Shown: positions 9,570 to 18,873 of the stretch, piece after piece | Layout: each line of letters begins with the position of its first letter | Numbering within the stretch: position 1 is the first letter of the stretch | From: Edaphovirga cremea | GTDB taxonomy: Bacteria > Pseudomonadota > Gammaproteobacteria > Enterobacterales > Enterobacteriaceae | Direction: 5' to 3' | NCBI RefSeq assembly: GCF_003332275.1 | Contig: NZ_QOVA01000001.1 | Location: 248,001 to 312,000, forward strand | DNA length: 64,000 nt | Position numbers and translations under genes: made by a program | Notes under the pieces: model-generated | Seen by the model: only the letters and a program-made list of their open reading frames with translations | Told to the model about the DNA's origin: nothing | Database searches by the model: none

Positions 9570-11042
9570 GTGGCAACTTATCAATCCATACCGGATTTAC
9601 CCTTATATATCGACGGTCAGTTTATCGATGGGATCCGCCAGTTCGACAACATCAGCCCGGTTGACGGGCAGCTCATTTCGCGAGTTGCCGAAGCGGGCGA
9701 GGATCAGGTTGCGGCAGCAGTAAAAGCCGCTCAGGCTGCGCTCTCTGGGCCTTGGGGACAAATGACCGTGCCCGAGCGCACTGCGCTGCTGCATCGGGTG
9801 GCCGATGGCATTGAAGCCCGTTTTGAAGAATTTGTCGCAGCAGAGGTGGCGGACACCGGGCGGCCAGAAAAGCTGGCGCGCACGCTGGATGTCCCACGCG
9901 CCATCGCGAATTTTCGTACTTTTGCCGATATGGCGGCGACGTCGGTCAGTGAATGCTGTGAAACACCCCAGGCCGACGGTGGGCTACTGTTTAACTATAC
10001 GGTACGCAAGCCGCTTGGCGTCGTTGCGGTGATATCCCCGTGGAACCTGCCGCTCTTGCTGCTGACCTGGAAACTGGGGCCTGCGCTGGCGATGGGTAAC
10101 ACCGTGGTATGCAAACCCTCGGAAGAGACCCCTTCTTCGGCAACGCTGCTGGCGCGGGTGATGCATGCGGCCGGTCTGCCTGCCGGGGTATTTAACCTGA
10201 TTCACGGTTTTGGTCCTGGTTCAGCGGGTGAGTTCCTGACCCGGCAGCCGGAGATATCCGCCGTTTCATTTACCGGGGAATCACGTACCGGCAGCGCCAT
10301 CATGAAAGCGGTGGCAGATGGTGTGAAGGAGGTCTCCTTCGAACTGGGCGGTAAAAATGCGGCGGTAGTGTTTGCTGACGCTGACTTTGACGCCGCCGTG
10401 GCCGGTGTTGCGCGCTCCTCATTTTTCAACACAGGGCAGGTGTGTTTGTGCTCTGAGCGGGTGTACGTCGAACGGCCAATCTTCGATCGGTTCGTGGCGG
10501 CGCTGAAGGTACAAGCCGAAGCGCTGAAGATTGGGTATCCCAATGAGGAAGGCGTGGATCTTGGACCGCTGGTGTCGCAGAAACACCGGGATAAAGTGCT
10601 GTCCTACTTCGCACTGGCGCGCGCTGAGGGCGCTGAAGTGATCACCGGCGGGGAGGTACCGAAATTCGGCGATGAGCGCGATCGGGGCTCCTGGATCCGT
10701 CCTACTATTTGGACCGGGTTAAGTGATGACGCGCGCTGCGTGCGTGAGGAAATCTTCGGGCCAGTATGTCACATCGCTCCTTTCGATAGCGAAGAGGAGG
10801 TGCTGGCGCGGATTAACGACAGTCAGTACGGCTTGGCCTGCGCGCTCTGGACCAGTCAGGTGGGACGCGCACACCGTCTGGCGCGCCGCATCCACACCGG
10901 TATTGTTTGGGTGAACAGTTGGTATGCCCGTGACTTGCGTACTCCGTTTGGCGGCAGCAAGCTGTCAGGCATGGGGCGTGAAGGCGGCCGCCACTCTTTG
11001 GATTTCTACTCTGAAATCAGCAACATCTGCATAAAAATATAA
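9570..11042 (+). CDS. nbaE: 2-aminomuconate 6-semialdehyde dehydrogenase
   Basis: A 490-residue NAD-dependent aldehyde dehydrogenase of the hydroxymuconic/aminomuconic semialdehyde group (AmnC/NbaE/DmpC). It would oxidise the product of NbaD to 2-aminomuconate, the substrate of the deaminase. Conserved motifs are SPWNLPLLLLTWKLGPALAMGN, FTGESRTGSAIM, the catalytic Glu in FELGGKNAAVVF and catalytic Cys292 in FFNTGQVCLCSERVY. It uses a GTG start with a strong AGGAGG Shine-Dalgarno 9 bp upstream. Its separation from the other pathway genes on the opposite strand makes the regulon bipartite. Confidence 0.92.
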   Translation: MATYQSIPDLPLYIDGQFIDGIRQFDNISPVDGQLISRVAEAGEDQVAAAVKAAQAALSGPWGQMTVPERTALLHRVADGIEARFEEFVAAEVADTGRPEKLARTLDVPRAIANFRTFADMAATSVSECCETPQADGGLLFNYTVRKPLGVVAVISPWNLPLLLLTWKLGPALAMGNTVVCKPSEETPSSATLLARVMHAAGLPAGVFNLIHGFGPGSAGEFLTRQPEISAVSFTGESRTGSAIMKAVADGVKEVSFELGGKNAAVVFADADFDAAVAGVARSSFFNTGQVCLCSERVYVERPIFDRFVAALKVQAEALKIGYPNEEGVDLGPLVSQKHRDKVLSYFALARAEGAEVITGGEVPKFGDERDRGSWIRPTIWTGLSDDARCVREEIFGPVCHIAPFDSEEEVLARINDSQYGLACALWTSQVGRAHRLARRIHTGIVWVNSWYARDLRTPFGGSKLSGMGREGGRHSLDFYSEISNICIKI

Positions 11043-11122
11043 TTGACCATCGGCCGCTGCCTGAACGGCTGGCGGCCTGCTGCGTCTTACCGTACCCGAT
11101 TCACTGACAGGAGCTATATCTC

Positions 11123-12484
11123 ATGTCTCATCCTTCAACGCTGGATATTGAAGCCTTTATCGATCGCGCGGGATTCTCCCCATTCCAATGGCTGCTGTTG
11201 TTGCTGTGCTTTTTAGTGATTTTCATGGACGGTTATGACATGGCAGCCATTGCTTATGTGGCTCCTTCACTGCTCGATGAGTGGGGACTGCAAAAACAAG
11301 AGCTTGGCCCTGCCATGAGCGCTGCGCTGTTTGGTCTGGCCTTTGGGTCGCTGCTGTCCGGACCGCTGGCGGACCGTATTGGTCGTAAACCGGCGGTGAT
11401 ATTTTCGGTACTGCTGTTTGGGGTATTCAGTCTGGCGACTGCCTACTCTCACACGATCGGATCATTGACCGTACTGCGCTTTATCACCGGATTGGGATTG
11501 GGGGCAGCGATGCCCAATGCCATCACGCTGCTGTCTGAATACTGCCCACGCCGACGGCGTACCATGATCGTCAGCGCCATGCTCTGCGGTTTCCCATTGG
11601 GTGCTGCCGCCGGTGGTCTACTGGCTGGCTATCTTATCCCGATATATGGCTGGCGCTCGGTGCTGGTGGTTGGTGGTGTGGTGCCGATCCTGTTGTGTGT
11701 ACTGCTGCCCTGGGTGCTCCCGGAATCGGTACGCTATATGGTGCTTAAGGGTTATCCCAACGCCAGCATCCGCGCCATTTTGCAAAGGGTGAAAAAGGAG
11801 GGGATGGCGCAGGTGGAGCATTTCGTGATTTCGGAGAAAATTACCGATGGTCACTCCGCCATCCGCTCGATTCTGACTGCGCCGCACCGCAATATTACCG
11901 TCCTGCTCTGGCTAAGTTGCTTCATGAGTATGCTGGTGTTTTACATGATAGTCAGTTGGATGCCGCTGCTATTGAAAGAGGCGGGACTGTCGGTACAGCA
12001 ATTCTCCCATATCAGCGCGCTGTTCCCGCTGGGCGGTGGCGTAGGTTCGATACTGATCGGTTGGGTGATGGATCGCCGTGAGCCGAACAAAGTACTGGCC
12101 TTTGCCTATCTGATCGCGGGATTGCTGGCTTACGGTGTTGGCATGGCGGTGGGCAACGTCAGTGATACGCTGATGCTGGCCTCGTTGGTGTTCTTCATGG
12201 GTTTTGCCTCTGGCGGTGGGCAGTCCGCGCTGGCGTCACTGGCGGCCTCTTATTATCCCACCAGTTGTCGCGCCACCGGCGTGGGCAGTATGTATGGTGT
12301 AGGGCGTTTTGGTGCCATCTCTGGCGTACTTGCTGGCGCTGAATTGCTACGCTACCAATTTCCTGCCAGCACCATCTTCAGCCTGCTGCTGATCCCTGCC
12401 TGGCTGGTTTGTCTGGCGTTGATGCTGAAATACTACAGTGGGCGGCGGTACCCTCCGCTGACCAGTCTGTCGGATAAACCCTGA
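11123..12484 (+). CDS. MFS transporter, aromatic acid:H+ symporter (AAHS) family
   Basis: This 453-residue inner-membrane protein has 12 predicted membrane segments. AAHS hallmarks include the TM1 motif FMDGYDMAAIAYVAPSL, with the membrane Asp residues of PcaK/BenK/MhpT, and the loop 2-3 motif GPLADRIGRKP, repeated imperfectly as GWVMDRREPNK between TM8 and TM9. It follows nbaE by 80 bp with no terminator between and is followed by a strong hairpin, so it is probably co-transcribed. Import of 3-hydroxyanthranilate or a precursor is inferred from context only. Confidence 0.88.
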   Translation: MSHPSTLDIEAFIDRAGFSPFQWLLLLLCFLVIFMDGYDMAAIAYVAPSLLDEWGLQKQELGPAMSAALFGLAFGSLLSGPLADRIGRKPAVIFSVLLFGVFSLATAYSHTIGSLTVLRFITGLGLGAAMPNAITLLSEYCPRRRRTMIVSAMLCGFPLGAAAGGLLAGYLIPIYGWRSVLVVGGVVPILLCVLLPWVLPESVRYMVLKGYPNASIRAILQRVKKEGMAQVEHFVISEKITDGHSAIRSILTAPHRNITVLLWLSCFMSMLVFYMIVSWMPLLLKEAGLSVQQFSHISALFPLGGGVGSILIGWVMDRREPNKVLAFAYLIAGLLAYGVGMAVGNVSDTLMLASLVFFMGFASGGGQSALASLAASYYPTSCRATGVGSMYGVGRFGAISGVLAGAELLRYQFPASTIFSLLLIPAWLVCLALMLKYYSGRRYPPLTSLSDKP

Positions 12485-12490
12485 GACCAC

Positions 12491-12519
12491 ATCGCCCACC
12501 GCTGAGGTGGGCGATTAAT
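12491..12519 (+). terminator. Terminator after the nbaE-MFS operon
   Basis: A 10-bp perfect stem (ATCGCCCACC / GGTGGGCGAT) with a 5-nt loop begins 7 bp after the transporter stop. The T-tract is short (TAAT). Confidence 0.7.
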
Positions 12520-12589
12520 CAGGCCAGAATAAATTTCTTGTTGGCAAGGACATGACACATGGCCCACTCTGCGTGAGTGGGTTGAAAGA

Positions 12590-13021
12590 TTATCTCACGA
12601 CTAAAACAGGGCATCTTGCATAACTGACGATAGCCGAAGCGTTTGAGCCGAGCACATAGGTTTTAACACTTGGACGGTGTGAACCGATGACGATTAAATC
12701 GGCGTCTATGGAGTCTGCCAGTTTTAAAATCTGGTCTTTGGGAGCGCCGGTAACAATATGCGTTTTCGTTCTGTTTACAGGAATTTTAAATTCAGTGATG
12801 ACCCGAGAGAGCGCGTCATTCGCCGCATCTTTGGCTTCCTGTTTGTCGGGAACTGCCGCAATAGCCAGGCCGAACGCAGCATAATAAGGCGAAGATGGCA
12901 TGACAGTAACAAAATGGATGTGGGAATCTTCAAGCCTGGCAAGCGTCTCCACGTACGGAATAACCAGCCTCGTCAATTCGATCTCGGAAATATCTACTGG
13001 AACCAGAATTGTTTTGTACAT
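12590..13021 (-). CDS. uspF: Universal stress protein UspF-like
   Basis: A 143-residue single-domain Usp. The start KTILVPVDISEIELT, the middle GAPKDQILKLADSIDADLIVIGSHRP and the ATP-binding signature GSNASAIVSYARCPVLVVR closely parallel E. coli UspF. The protein is cytosolic and ATP-binding; family members are linked to adhesion, fimbriation and stress survival. It is monocistronic with a GAGGGAGG-type ribosome-binding site upstream. It marks the return to core-genome content after the catabolic block. Confidence 0.88.
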   Translation of the reverse strand: MYKTILVPVDISEIELTRLVIPYVETLARLEDSHIHFVTVMPSSPYYAAFGLAIAAVPDKQEAKDAANDALSRVITEFKIPVNRTKTHIVTGAPKDQILKLADSIDADLIVIGSHRPSVKTYVLGSNASAIVSYARCPVLVVR

Positions 13022-13219
13022 ATATTCCTCCCTCTTTTTCGATCACCTATCCCTCAGTTTAGAATAGCTACTTTTAATCAAGGTGAGGGGTGACCCTTAT
13101 CGACATTACGATAATCAATTTGCGGCAACTGCCGATTATGTGACTAAAGGGTCCCTTCTTGTCGCTTCCATGAACGGCGCTGCCCTTCTATGCACAACAG
13201 GGATCGCGACTGCATTGAA

Positions 13220-13318
13220 TCAGATCAATGGCCGAATGATGGCCCAAATGCTTTCCCTGTTGATAAAAGCCAGAATTACGGCAGCTGCAGCAATGATGAA
13301 TAACCATCTTCCAAGCAT
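13220..13318 (-). CDS. Predicted 32-residue single-span membrane protein
   Basis: A short frame of 32 codons beginning MLGRWLFIIAAAAVILAFIN: one hydrophobic segment (residues 4-19) followed by a short polar stretch with RES and ending IIRPLI. Initiation is supported by AGAGAGG 8 bp upstream of the ATG. The composition is typical of genuine small inner-membrane proteins, but homology cannot be tested here. It lies about 200 bp upstream of uspF on the same strand. No function is proposed. Confidence 0.5.
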   Translation of the reverse strand: MLGRWLFIIAAAAVILAFINRESIWAIIRPLI

Positions 13319-13379
13319 AGCGATACCTCTCTTATTGGATTGGCATCCAAAGGGATGCGAACCGTCATTTCAGAAGTAA

Positions 13380-14946
13380 GCTACCAAAAGACAGGGTGAT
13401 TTACACCTGGATTGTAACCAGGAACTGAAGCGGCTTCATGCCGGAGAGGGGGGCACCGCAGGTATTGCTTCCAACAATAAAGTGAGGTCAATTGCGAATA
13501 TTGATCTAGACCCGAAAATCAGTTTACCGATAATTAAGATAAATCCAGTATCCCGGTTTTTTTCGGGTAAAGCGGTAAAATCCCCCACTTTGCGGGTGCA
13601 ACAACCCCAAACGATAACTAAAATGCAGCTAACAGGCATATAGCGGTATTTTAATTTCCAGAAGTTCCATTACTTCCCAATTACCCTATTTTTTTCCTAT
13701 TCATCCGATTTTGGCTTCATATAATCGAACATAAGCCTTAAATCGTGCCTCATTGGAGGCCGGGTTTTTGCAGGGTAATACATTTATCTCGGAATTACCC
13801 TAGTACTTTCCCGTTGCTTCCCTGCCTCTATTTTTTATGGGACAAGAACGCAACGCCAGTCTGAAATCATCAATTAGCCAGACGTATCGCGAGTCGCAAA
13901 ACGATGACTTTGAGTCCATTCTCACGTTGGGCTGCCCTTCAAGCCGCACACGGCAACTCTCTTGCTGGATTTACAGGCACGGATTCAACGCCATCATCTG
14001 AAATCAGAAGTTCTTGCACTATGTCGAACCTTCGTCACGGGTGATTCACTCATAGGTACAAATCAGCGACTCATCGCGACTAATTATGATGAGAATGTTC
14101 TTATGGTGGATTTATAAATCAAAACTCGTTCACGGATGATTTGGTTTGCGATGGTTTTGCTAAAAGGGATTCGCTCTGTGTTAAGAAAGGTATTATCCAG
14201 GTGAGATTCATCTTAGTAATTTTTTGATATTATTAGAAAAATGTTACTGCTGTGTTGCAGGCCGTGCAAATTAATGAAAATGGATGCTCTAAGAGTAAGA
14301 TTATAGTAATAAGGTTAATCCTAGCAATTTTTGAATTTTTAGACAAATCGGCCAGTTTTAAATGCCTGAAATTTCTCTTTCATTGAAATTAAAAACTGAG
14401 TTTTAAAATATAAAAAGATCAATAAATCGAAAAATAAACCTCATTCAGTTAGTTACGCTATTTCTGATTTGGTGATGGTTTTAGCCTAACGTTAACTTGA
14501 TATGTCTCTGCCCGTTAGTCTAAAATGCCAACAAGTACACGGGATAAGGAAATATTGGAATTGATCTGGTGTGAAGAAATAGATGTAGAGGAAAATCGTG
14601 AACCCTGTTTTGGTGGGTATTTTGATTTTTATCTAAACACTCTTTTCTTGAGTTAGCGCTGGTTCGAGATTATATATTTTTAATAGAAAACCCTCTCTAG
14701 ATCAATTTTTACTATAAAAGAAAATTAAATTCACACCATACATTTAAAACTCGATGGTGCGCATATTTTTGATTTGTGAATTAAATGTTTTGAAGGAATT
14801 GTCTGATTCAGTTTTCAGCGTAAATCAACTGGCTTTAGATTTAGTCCGGGTGATTTATGGTGAATATTATCATGATGATATTTTTGCCAAAACTTAATGA
14901 AAACAGGCTTTATCAAATAATCAAAACCATTGTCAAGGAATAAACA
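13380..14946 (+). other. Gene-poor AT-rich region upstream of fimbrial operon 1
   Basis: No convincing gene is seen in about 1.57 kb. A 54-codon frame at 13837-14001 and an overlapping frame ending at 14117 have protein-like composition but no ribosome-binding site, and the two are in conflict. The last 500 bp are very AT-rich with many A/T tracts, as expected for an H-NS-silenced fimbrial promoter. An imperfect inverted repeat (11 of 12 positions) occupies 14724-14735 and 14775-14786. Confidence 0.5.
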
Positions 14947-15465
14947 ATGAAAAAGATCCTCGCTATTAGTGTATTCGCTGCATCAGTTATGGCTCCTCAG
15001 GCGTTTGCAACTCCAATTACATTTACTGGTGATATTGTTGATACACCTTGCGTAATTTCTACCGGGGATGCTGGCGGCGTTGATGTCATCATGGGTGAAG
15101 TAAAAGCGAGTACTTTTACTGCTGCAGGCGATAAATCTATCGTTCGACCTTTCCAGATTACTCTGGAAGAGTGCGATCTGACTACCGGCAAAACCAAAGT
15201 ATCAACGACCTTCAGAGGCATGGCTGATGGCACCAATCAGTCCCTGTTGAGCGTAGCTAATGTCAGTGGTTCAGCCGAAAACGTAGGTCTGGAAATTTCT
15301 GACGCAACGGGCACTCCTATCCCTGTGAATGCGGCAGGTAATGAAACCACTCTGACCACTGGCCAGAACATCCTGAACTTTGGTGCTCGCTATGTTGCTA
15401 CCGCAGCTAACGTAACCACTGGTCACGCTAACGCTACTGCTGATTTCACCTTTACTTATCAATAA
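14947..15465 (+). CDS. Major fimbrial subunit, type 1 pilin family (operon 1)
   Basis: A 172-residue secreted pilin. The Sec signal peptide (MKKILAISVFAASVMAPQAFA) is followed by the donor-strand segment TPITFTGDIVDTPCVIS. The two pilin cysteines (in DTPCVI and LEECDL) bracket the usual spacing, and the C-terminal ATADFTFTYQ carries the penultimate Tyr characteristic of chaperone-usher pilins. It is the first gene of a pilin-chaperone-usher-adhesin-minor pilin operon. A hairpin just downstream probably lowers readthrough so that the shaft subunit is made in excess. The start has AAGGA at good spacing. Confidence 0.93.
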   Translation: MKKILAISVFAASVMAPQAFATPITFTGDIVDTPCVISTGDAGGVDVIMGEVKASTFTAAGDKSIVRPFQITLEECDLTTGKTKVSTTFRGMADGTNQSLLSVANVSGSAENVGLEISDATGTPIPVNAAGNETTLTTGQNILNFGARYVATAANVTTGHANATADFTFTYQ

Positions 15466-15510
15466 GCTGAATCAGCTAATTTAGCTGAGACAGAGTTTGC
15501 TATGTAAATA

Positions 15511-15537
15511 TAGGGGGGCATTCCCCCCTATTTCTAT
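15511..15537 (+). terminator. Attenuating hairpin after major pilin gene 1
   Basis: A perfect 8-bp stem (TAGGGGGG / CCCCCCTA) with a 4-nt loop, followed by TTTCTATT, lies between the pilin and chaperone genes. A partial terminator or 3' stabiliser is the usual role at this position. Confidence 0.75.
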
Positions 15538-15575
15538 TAACTCCTTACGCCATCATTAACGTATTGGGTATTATT

Positions 15576-16274
15576 ATGCATTATGGTCGAGTGTTTGTTC
15601 TATTGTTCGGATTAGTCACCAGCCTGTCAGCGTTCGCCGATAGTGGTATTGCCATGAGCTCGACGCGTGTTATTTACAATGCAGATAAGAAAGAAGCAGC
15701 AATGACGGTGCAAAACCGTGGCAAGACGAGTGCGTATTTAGTTCAATCATGGATTGATGATGCTAACGAGAAAAAAAATCCTGCCTTTGTTGTCACGCCA
15801 CCGCTGTTTCGTATCGAGCCTGGTAAAGAAAATATGCTGCGTATCGTTCGCGTTGGCGGCACTCTTCCCGAAGATCGCGAGTCGATATTTTGGTTGAATG
15901 TGAAAGCCATACCGCCCGCTGCACAAGCGGATGCCAATACATTGCAGTTGGCAATCAAGACACGCATGAAATTATTCTATCGGCCAGCGGGTCTGAAAGG
16001 TAATCCGGCAGACGCGTATAAGCAACTGGTCTGGAGTTCCAGTGGTGGAAAAGTACAGGTAAGTAATAGCTCCCCTTATAACGTTGTATTGGCTCAAGTT
16101 AATATTTCGGGTAAAGAAGTTAAAAATGATTCGGTAGATTTCGTACCGGCAAAAGGGACATTGAACATCACTTTGCCTGCGAATACGAATGCTGGCCCAG
16201 GAAGTAAAGTTGCTTTTAAAATTATTAGCGATTTTGGTGGTAACTCAGGACCTTATAATGCATCGGTCCAATAA
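15576..16274 (+). CDS. Periplasmic fimbrial chaperone, PapD/FimC family (operon 1)
   Basis: About 232 residues: a signal peptide ending SAFA, then two immunoglobulin-like domains. Features are SSTRVIYNADKKEAAMTVQN with the conserved strand A/B region, FRIEPGKENMLRIVR, and the family signature LPEDRESIFWLNVKAIPPA, followed by IKTRMKLFYRPAGL. It donates strand G1 to nascent pilins and delivers them to the usher. An in-frame TTG 12 bp upstream exists, but ATG 15576 gives a normal signal peptide. Confidence 0.93.
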   Translation: MHYGRVFVLLFGLVTSLSAFADSGIAMSSTRVIYNADKKEAAMTVQNRGKTSAYLVQSWIDDANEKKNPAFVVTPPLFRIEPGKENMLRIVRVGGTLPEDRESIFWLNVKAIPPAAQADANTLQLAIKTRMKLFYRPAGLKGNPADAYKQLVWSSSGGKVQVSNSSPYNVVLAQVNISGKEVKNDSVDFVPAKGTLNITLPANTNAGPGSKVAFKIISDFGGNSGPYNASVQ

Positions 16275-16319
16275 AAATAAGAGTGGATAATAATAGGTTA
16301 CACTATTAGGGATGATAGT

Positions 16320-18869
16320 ATGATTGACCCCAATAAGCTGTATGATCATAGACGAGTTTTTATTCCATCACTGTTATCGATTAGTCTGTTTGCTGCGTAT
16401 CCAGCATTGGCTGTGGATGAACCCTTTAATCCTCAATTTCTTGAGGATATCGGCGGGGGCAGTTCGGTAGCCGACCTGGCCGTATTTGCTGCTGATTCCA
16501 AGGCTCAACCACCCGGAACGTACCGCGTTAGCATTTACGTGAATGGTCAATCAATCAGTACTGAAGATGTCCGTTTCGTCCAATCCAAAGACCCTCAGTC
16601 AGAATCTTTGCAGGCGTGTTTAACGCTTGAGCAACTGAAGAGTTTTGGTGTACAGATTGGTGCGTTTCCACAACTGACATCCACGCAGTATAAACCTGAA
16701 GACTGCATCCCTTTTACCAACATTATTACGCAATCGAGTGCGGATTTTGATTTTAGCCGGCAACTTCTGAATTTAAGTTTTCCTCAGGCGGCCATGGTAA
16801 CCCAGGCCCGTGGTTATGTTGATCCAAGTCGGTGGGAAGAGGGGATCCCAGCGATGTTGCTTGATTATAACTTCAGCGGAAACCAGCAATTTGCCAGAAA
16901 GAATGATGACTCTCGCGGCAGGAACAGCAGTTCCAACTTCTTGAATTTACGCAGCGGTGCCAACCTTGGTGCATGGCGCCTGCGCAATTATTCGACATGG
17001 CAAAAAACCAGCTATGGCGGAGACAGCTGGCAGACGATCAGCAGTTATGTTCAACGTAATATTATTGCCCTGAAATCACAACTTACGATGGGTGACAGTT
17101 TTACCCCTGGAGAACTGTTCGACGGCGTTCAATTTCGTGGTATTCAGTTGAGTTCGGATGACACCATGTATCCCGACAGTCAGCGCGGATTTGCGCCTAT
17201 TATTCGGGGGATTGCGCAGACTAACGCCCAGGTAACAATCCGGCAAAATGGCTACGTTATTTATCAGACGTATGTTGCCCCCGGTCCATTTGTTATATCC
17301 GATCTTTTCCCAACGTCATCCAGTGGTGATTTGGATGTGACTGTCACAGAAGCCGATGGTCGGACCCAACGCTATATCCAGCCATTCTCCGCATTGCCGA
17401 TTATGCAGCGTGAAGGCCGCGTGAAATATAGCCTTGTCGCCGGTGAATATCAGGGCGGTGGCCTGAGTATCAAACCTAAATTTGCCCAGGGAACGCTGAT
17501 GTGGGGCGGCCCGAGAAACTTCACCGTCTATGGTGGGATCCTGGCAGCAGAACATTACACTTCACTGCTTGCCGGGGTAGGGAAAAACCTTGAGCACCTG
17601 GGTGCTATCTCCGTTGACGCTGCATTTGCCACAACCGATCAACCGGGCAAAGCGGCCAGCGATGGGCAGTCCTATCGCTTTCTCTATGGTAAAACGTTTG
17701 CTGAATCAGGCACCGACATCAGATTGTTGGGATATCGTTACTCAACCAGTGGGTTCTATACCTTCGATGAGGCGACCAGAATTCAGGATGAAGACAACCA
17801 GGATAACCTGAATTACCATAAACGCAGTCAAATACAAGGCACGATTACCCAACGTATCGGCGATAGCGGATCACTATTTTTGACCGCCAGTCGTCAGGAG
17901 TATTGGGGTAATGTGGGTCGGCAAGATCTCTATCAAGGTGGTTATAGTGGTTCATGGGATGGCATAAGTTACAGTGCGTCCTATAGTTACAGCACATCAC
18001 CGGATCAAGAGCGTGCAGACAAAATCGTTGCATTTAACGTTTCTATACCCTTGGATCGTTTCTTGAATCGCGCATGGGCGACGTATTACCTGACGACCAA
18101 TCGCGGGCGGACTGCTCAACAGGCGGGAATTTCCGGCACGTTACTTGAAGATAATAATCTTAACTATAACGTACAGCAAAGTTATGCCAATCAGGGTGTT
18201 GGGGCGAGCGGTAATGCGTCATTGGCTTATCGTGGAACTTACGGCAGCAGCAGCCTGGGTTATAACTACAATAGCAATAATCAACAAGTTAACTATGGCC
18301 TGAGTGGCGGTGTTGTTGCACATGAAAACGGTGTGACACTCTCTCAATCGTTGAGCGACACCATTGCCTTGGTTGAAGCACCGGGGGCGGGCAATGCCAA
18401 TGTCCTCAATAACACCGGGGTGACAACCGACTGGCGCGGCTATGCTGTTATACCTTCTGTCACGCCTTATCGCCTGACTCGCATTTCCGTCGATTCAACA
18501 ACGCTTGGTGATAACGTTGAATTGCTTGAATCCGGAGCCGATATTGTGCCAACACGTGGCGCGGTTGTCAGGGCATCGCTGAGTACGCGGGTGGGTTACC
18601 GTGTATTAATGACCATGTTGCAGGCCAATGGTAAGCCGGTACCTTTTGGTGCCATCGTTTCATTGGCCAATGATAAATCCAAAGATCCATTAACTGCAAT
18701 TGTCGGTGACCAGGGGCAAACCTATTTAACCGGTTTACCAGTCGCAGGTAAATTAAACCTGCAGTGGGGAAATGATGCAGAACAAGTATGCGTTATTAAC
18801 TTCAAACTTCCTGTGTCTGATAAAACAACGCCATCATTAATACAGATGCCACCAACGCGTTGCCAATAG
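16320..18869 (+). CDS. Outer-membrane fimbrial usher, FimD/PapC family (operon 1)
   Basis: An 849-residue usher. After a signal peptide ending PALA comes the N-terminal chaperone-binding domain (FNPQFLEDI…DLAVFA, with QACLTLEQLKSFGV), then a 24-strand barrel with a plug region (YPDSQRGFAPIIRGIAQTNAQVTIRQNGYVIYQTYVAPGPFVISDL is the classic usher block). C-terminal domains carry FGAIVSL and a terminal Cys pair ending PPTRCQ. It forms the pore for fimbrial secretion and assembly. It follows the chaperone by 45 bp and is followed 4 bp later by the adhesin gene. Confidence 0.95.
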   Translation: MIDPNKLYDHRRVFIPSLLSISLFAAYPALAVDEPFNPQFLEDIGGGSSVADLAVFAADSKAQPPGTYRVSIYVNGQSISTEDVRFVQSKDPQSESLQACLTLEQLKSFGVQIGAFPQLTSTQYKPEDCIPFTNIITQSSADFDFSRQLLNLSFPQAAMVTQARGYVDPSRWEEGIPAMLLDYNFSGNQQFARKNDDSRGRNSSSNFLNLRSGANLGAWRLRNYSTWQKTSYGGDSWQTISSYVQRNIIALKSQLTMGDSFTPGELFDGVQFRGIQLSSDDTMYPDSQRGFAPIIRGIAQTNAQVTIRQNGYVIYQTYVAPGPFVISDLFPTSSSGDLDVTVTEADGRTQRYIQPFSALPIMQREGRVKYSLVAGEYQGGGLSIKPKFAQGTLMWGGPRNFTVYGGILAAEHYTSLLAGVGKNLEHLGAISVDAAFATTDQPGKAASDGQSYRFLYGKTFAESGTDIRLLGYRYSTSGFYTFDEATRIQDEDNQDNLNYHKRSQIQGTITQRIGDSGSLFLTASRQEYWGNVGRQDLYQGGYSGSWDGISYSASYSYSTSPDQERADKIVAFNVSIPLDRFLNRAWATYYLTTNRGRTAQQAGISGTLLEDNNLNYNVQQSYANQGVGASGNASLAYRGTYGSSSLGYNYNSNNQQVNYGLSGGVVAHENGVTLSQSLSDTIALVEAPGAGNANVLNNTGVTTDWRGYAVIPSVTPYRLTRISVDSTTLGDNVELLESGADIVPTRGAVVRASLSTRVGYRVLMTMLQANGKPVPFGAIVSLANDKSKDPLTAIVGDQGQTYLTGLPVAGKLNLQWGNDAEQVCVINFKLPVSDKTTPSLIQMPPTRCQ

Positions 18870-18873
18870 GTAT

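Noticed and set aside
12556-12582. Hairpin CCCACTC/GAGTGGG as uspF terminator
   Set aside because: The stem is short and lacks a T-tract on the minus strand; not listed as a terminator.
13083-13379. 98-codon plus-strand frame downstream of uspF
   Set aside because: No family resemblance; it overlaps a better-supported short membrane protein on the minus strand.
13837-14117. 54-codon frame (13837-14001) containing a YRHGF motif slightly like FimB/FimE recombinases, and an overlapping frame ending at 14117
   Set aside because: No ribosome-binding site, motif spacing differs from FimB/FimE, and the two frames conflict. A decayed recombinase is conceivable but unsupported.
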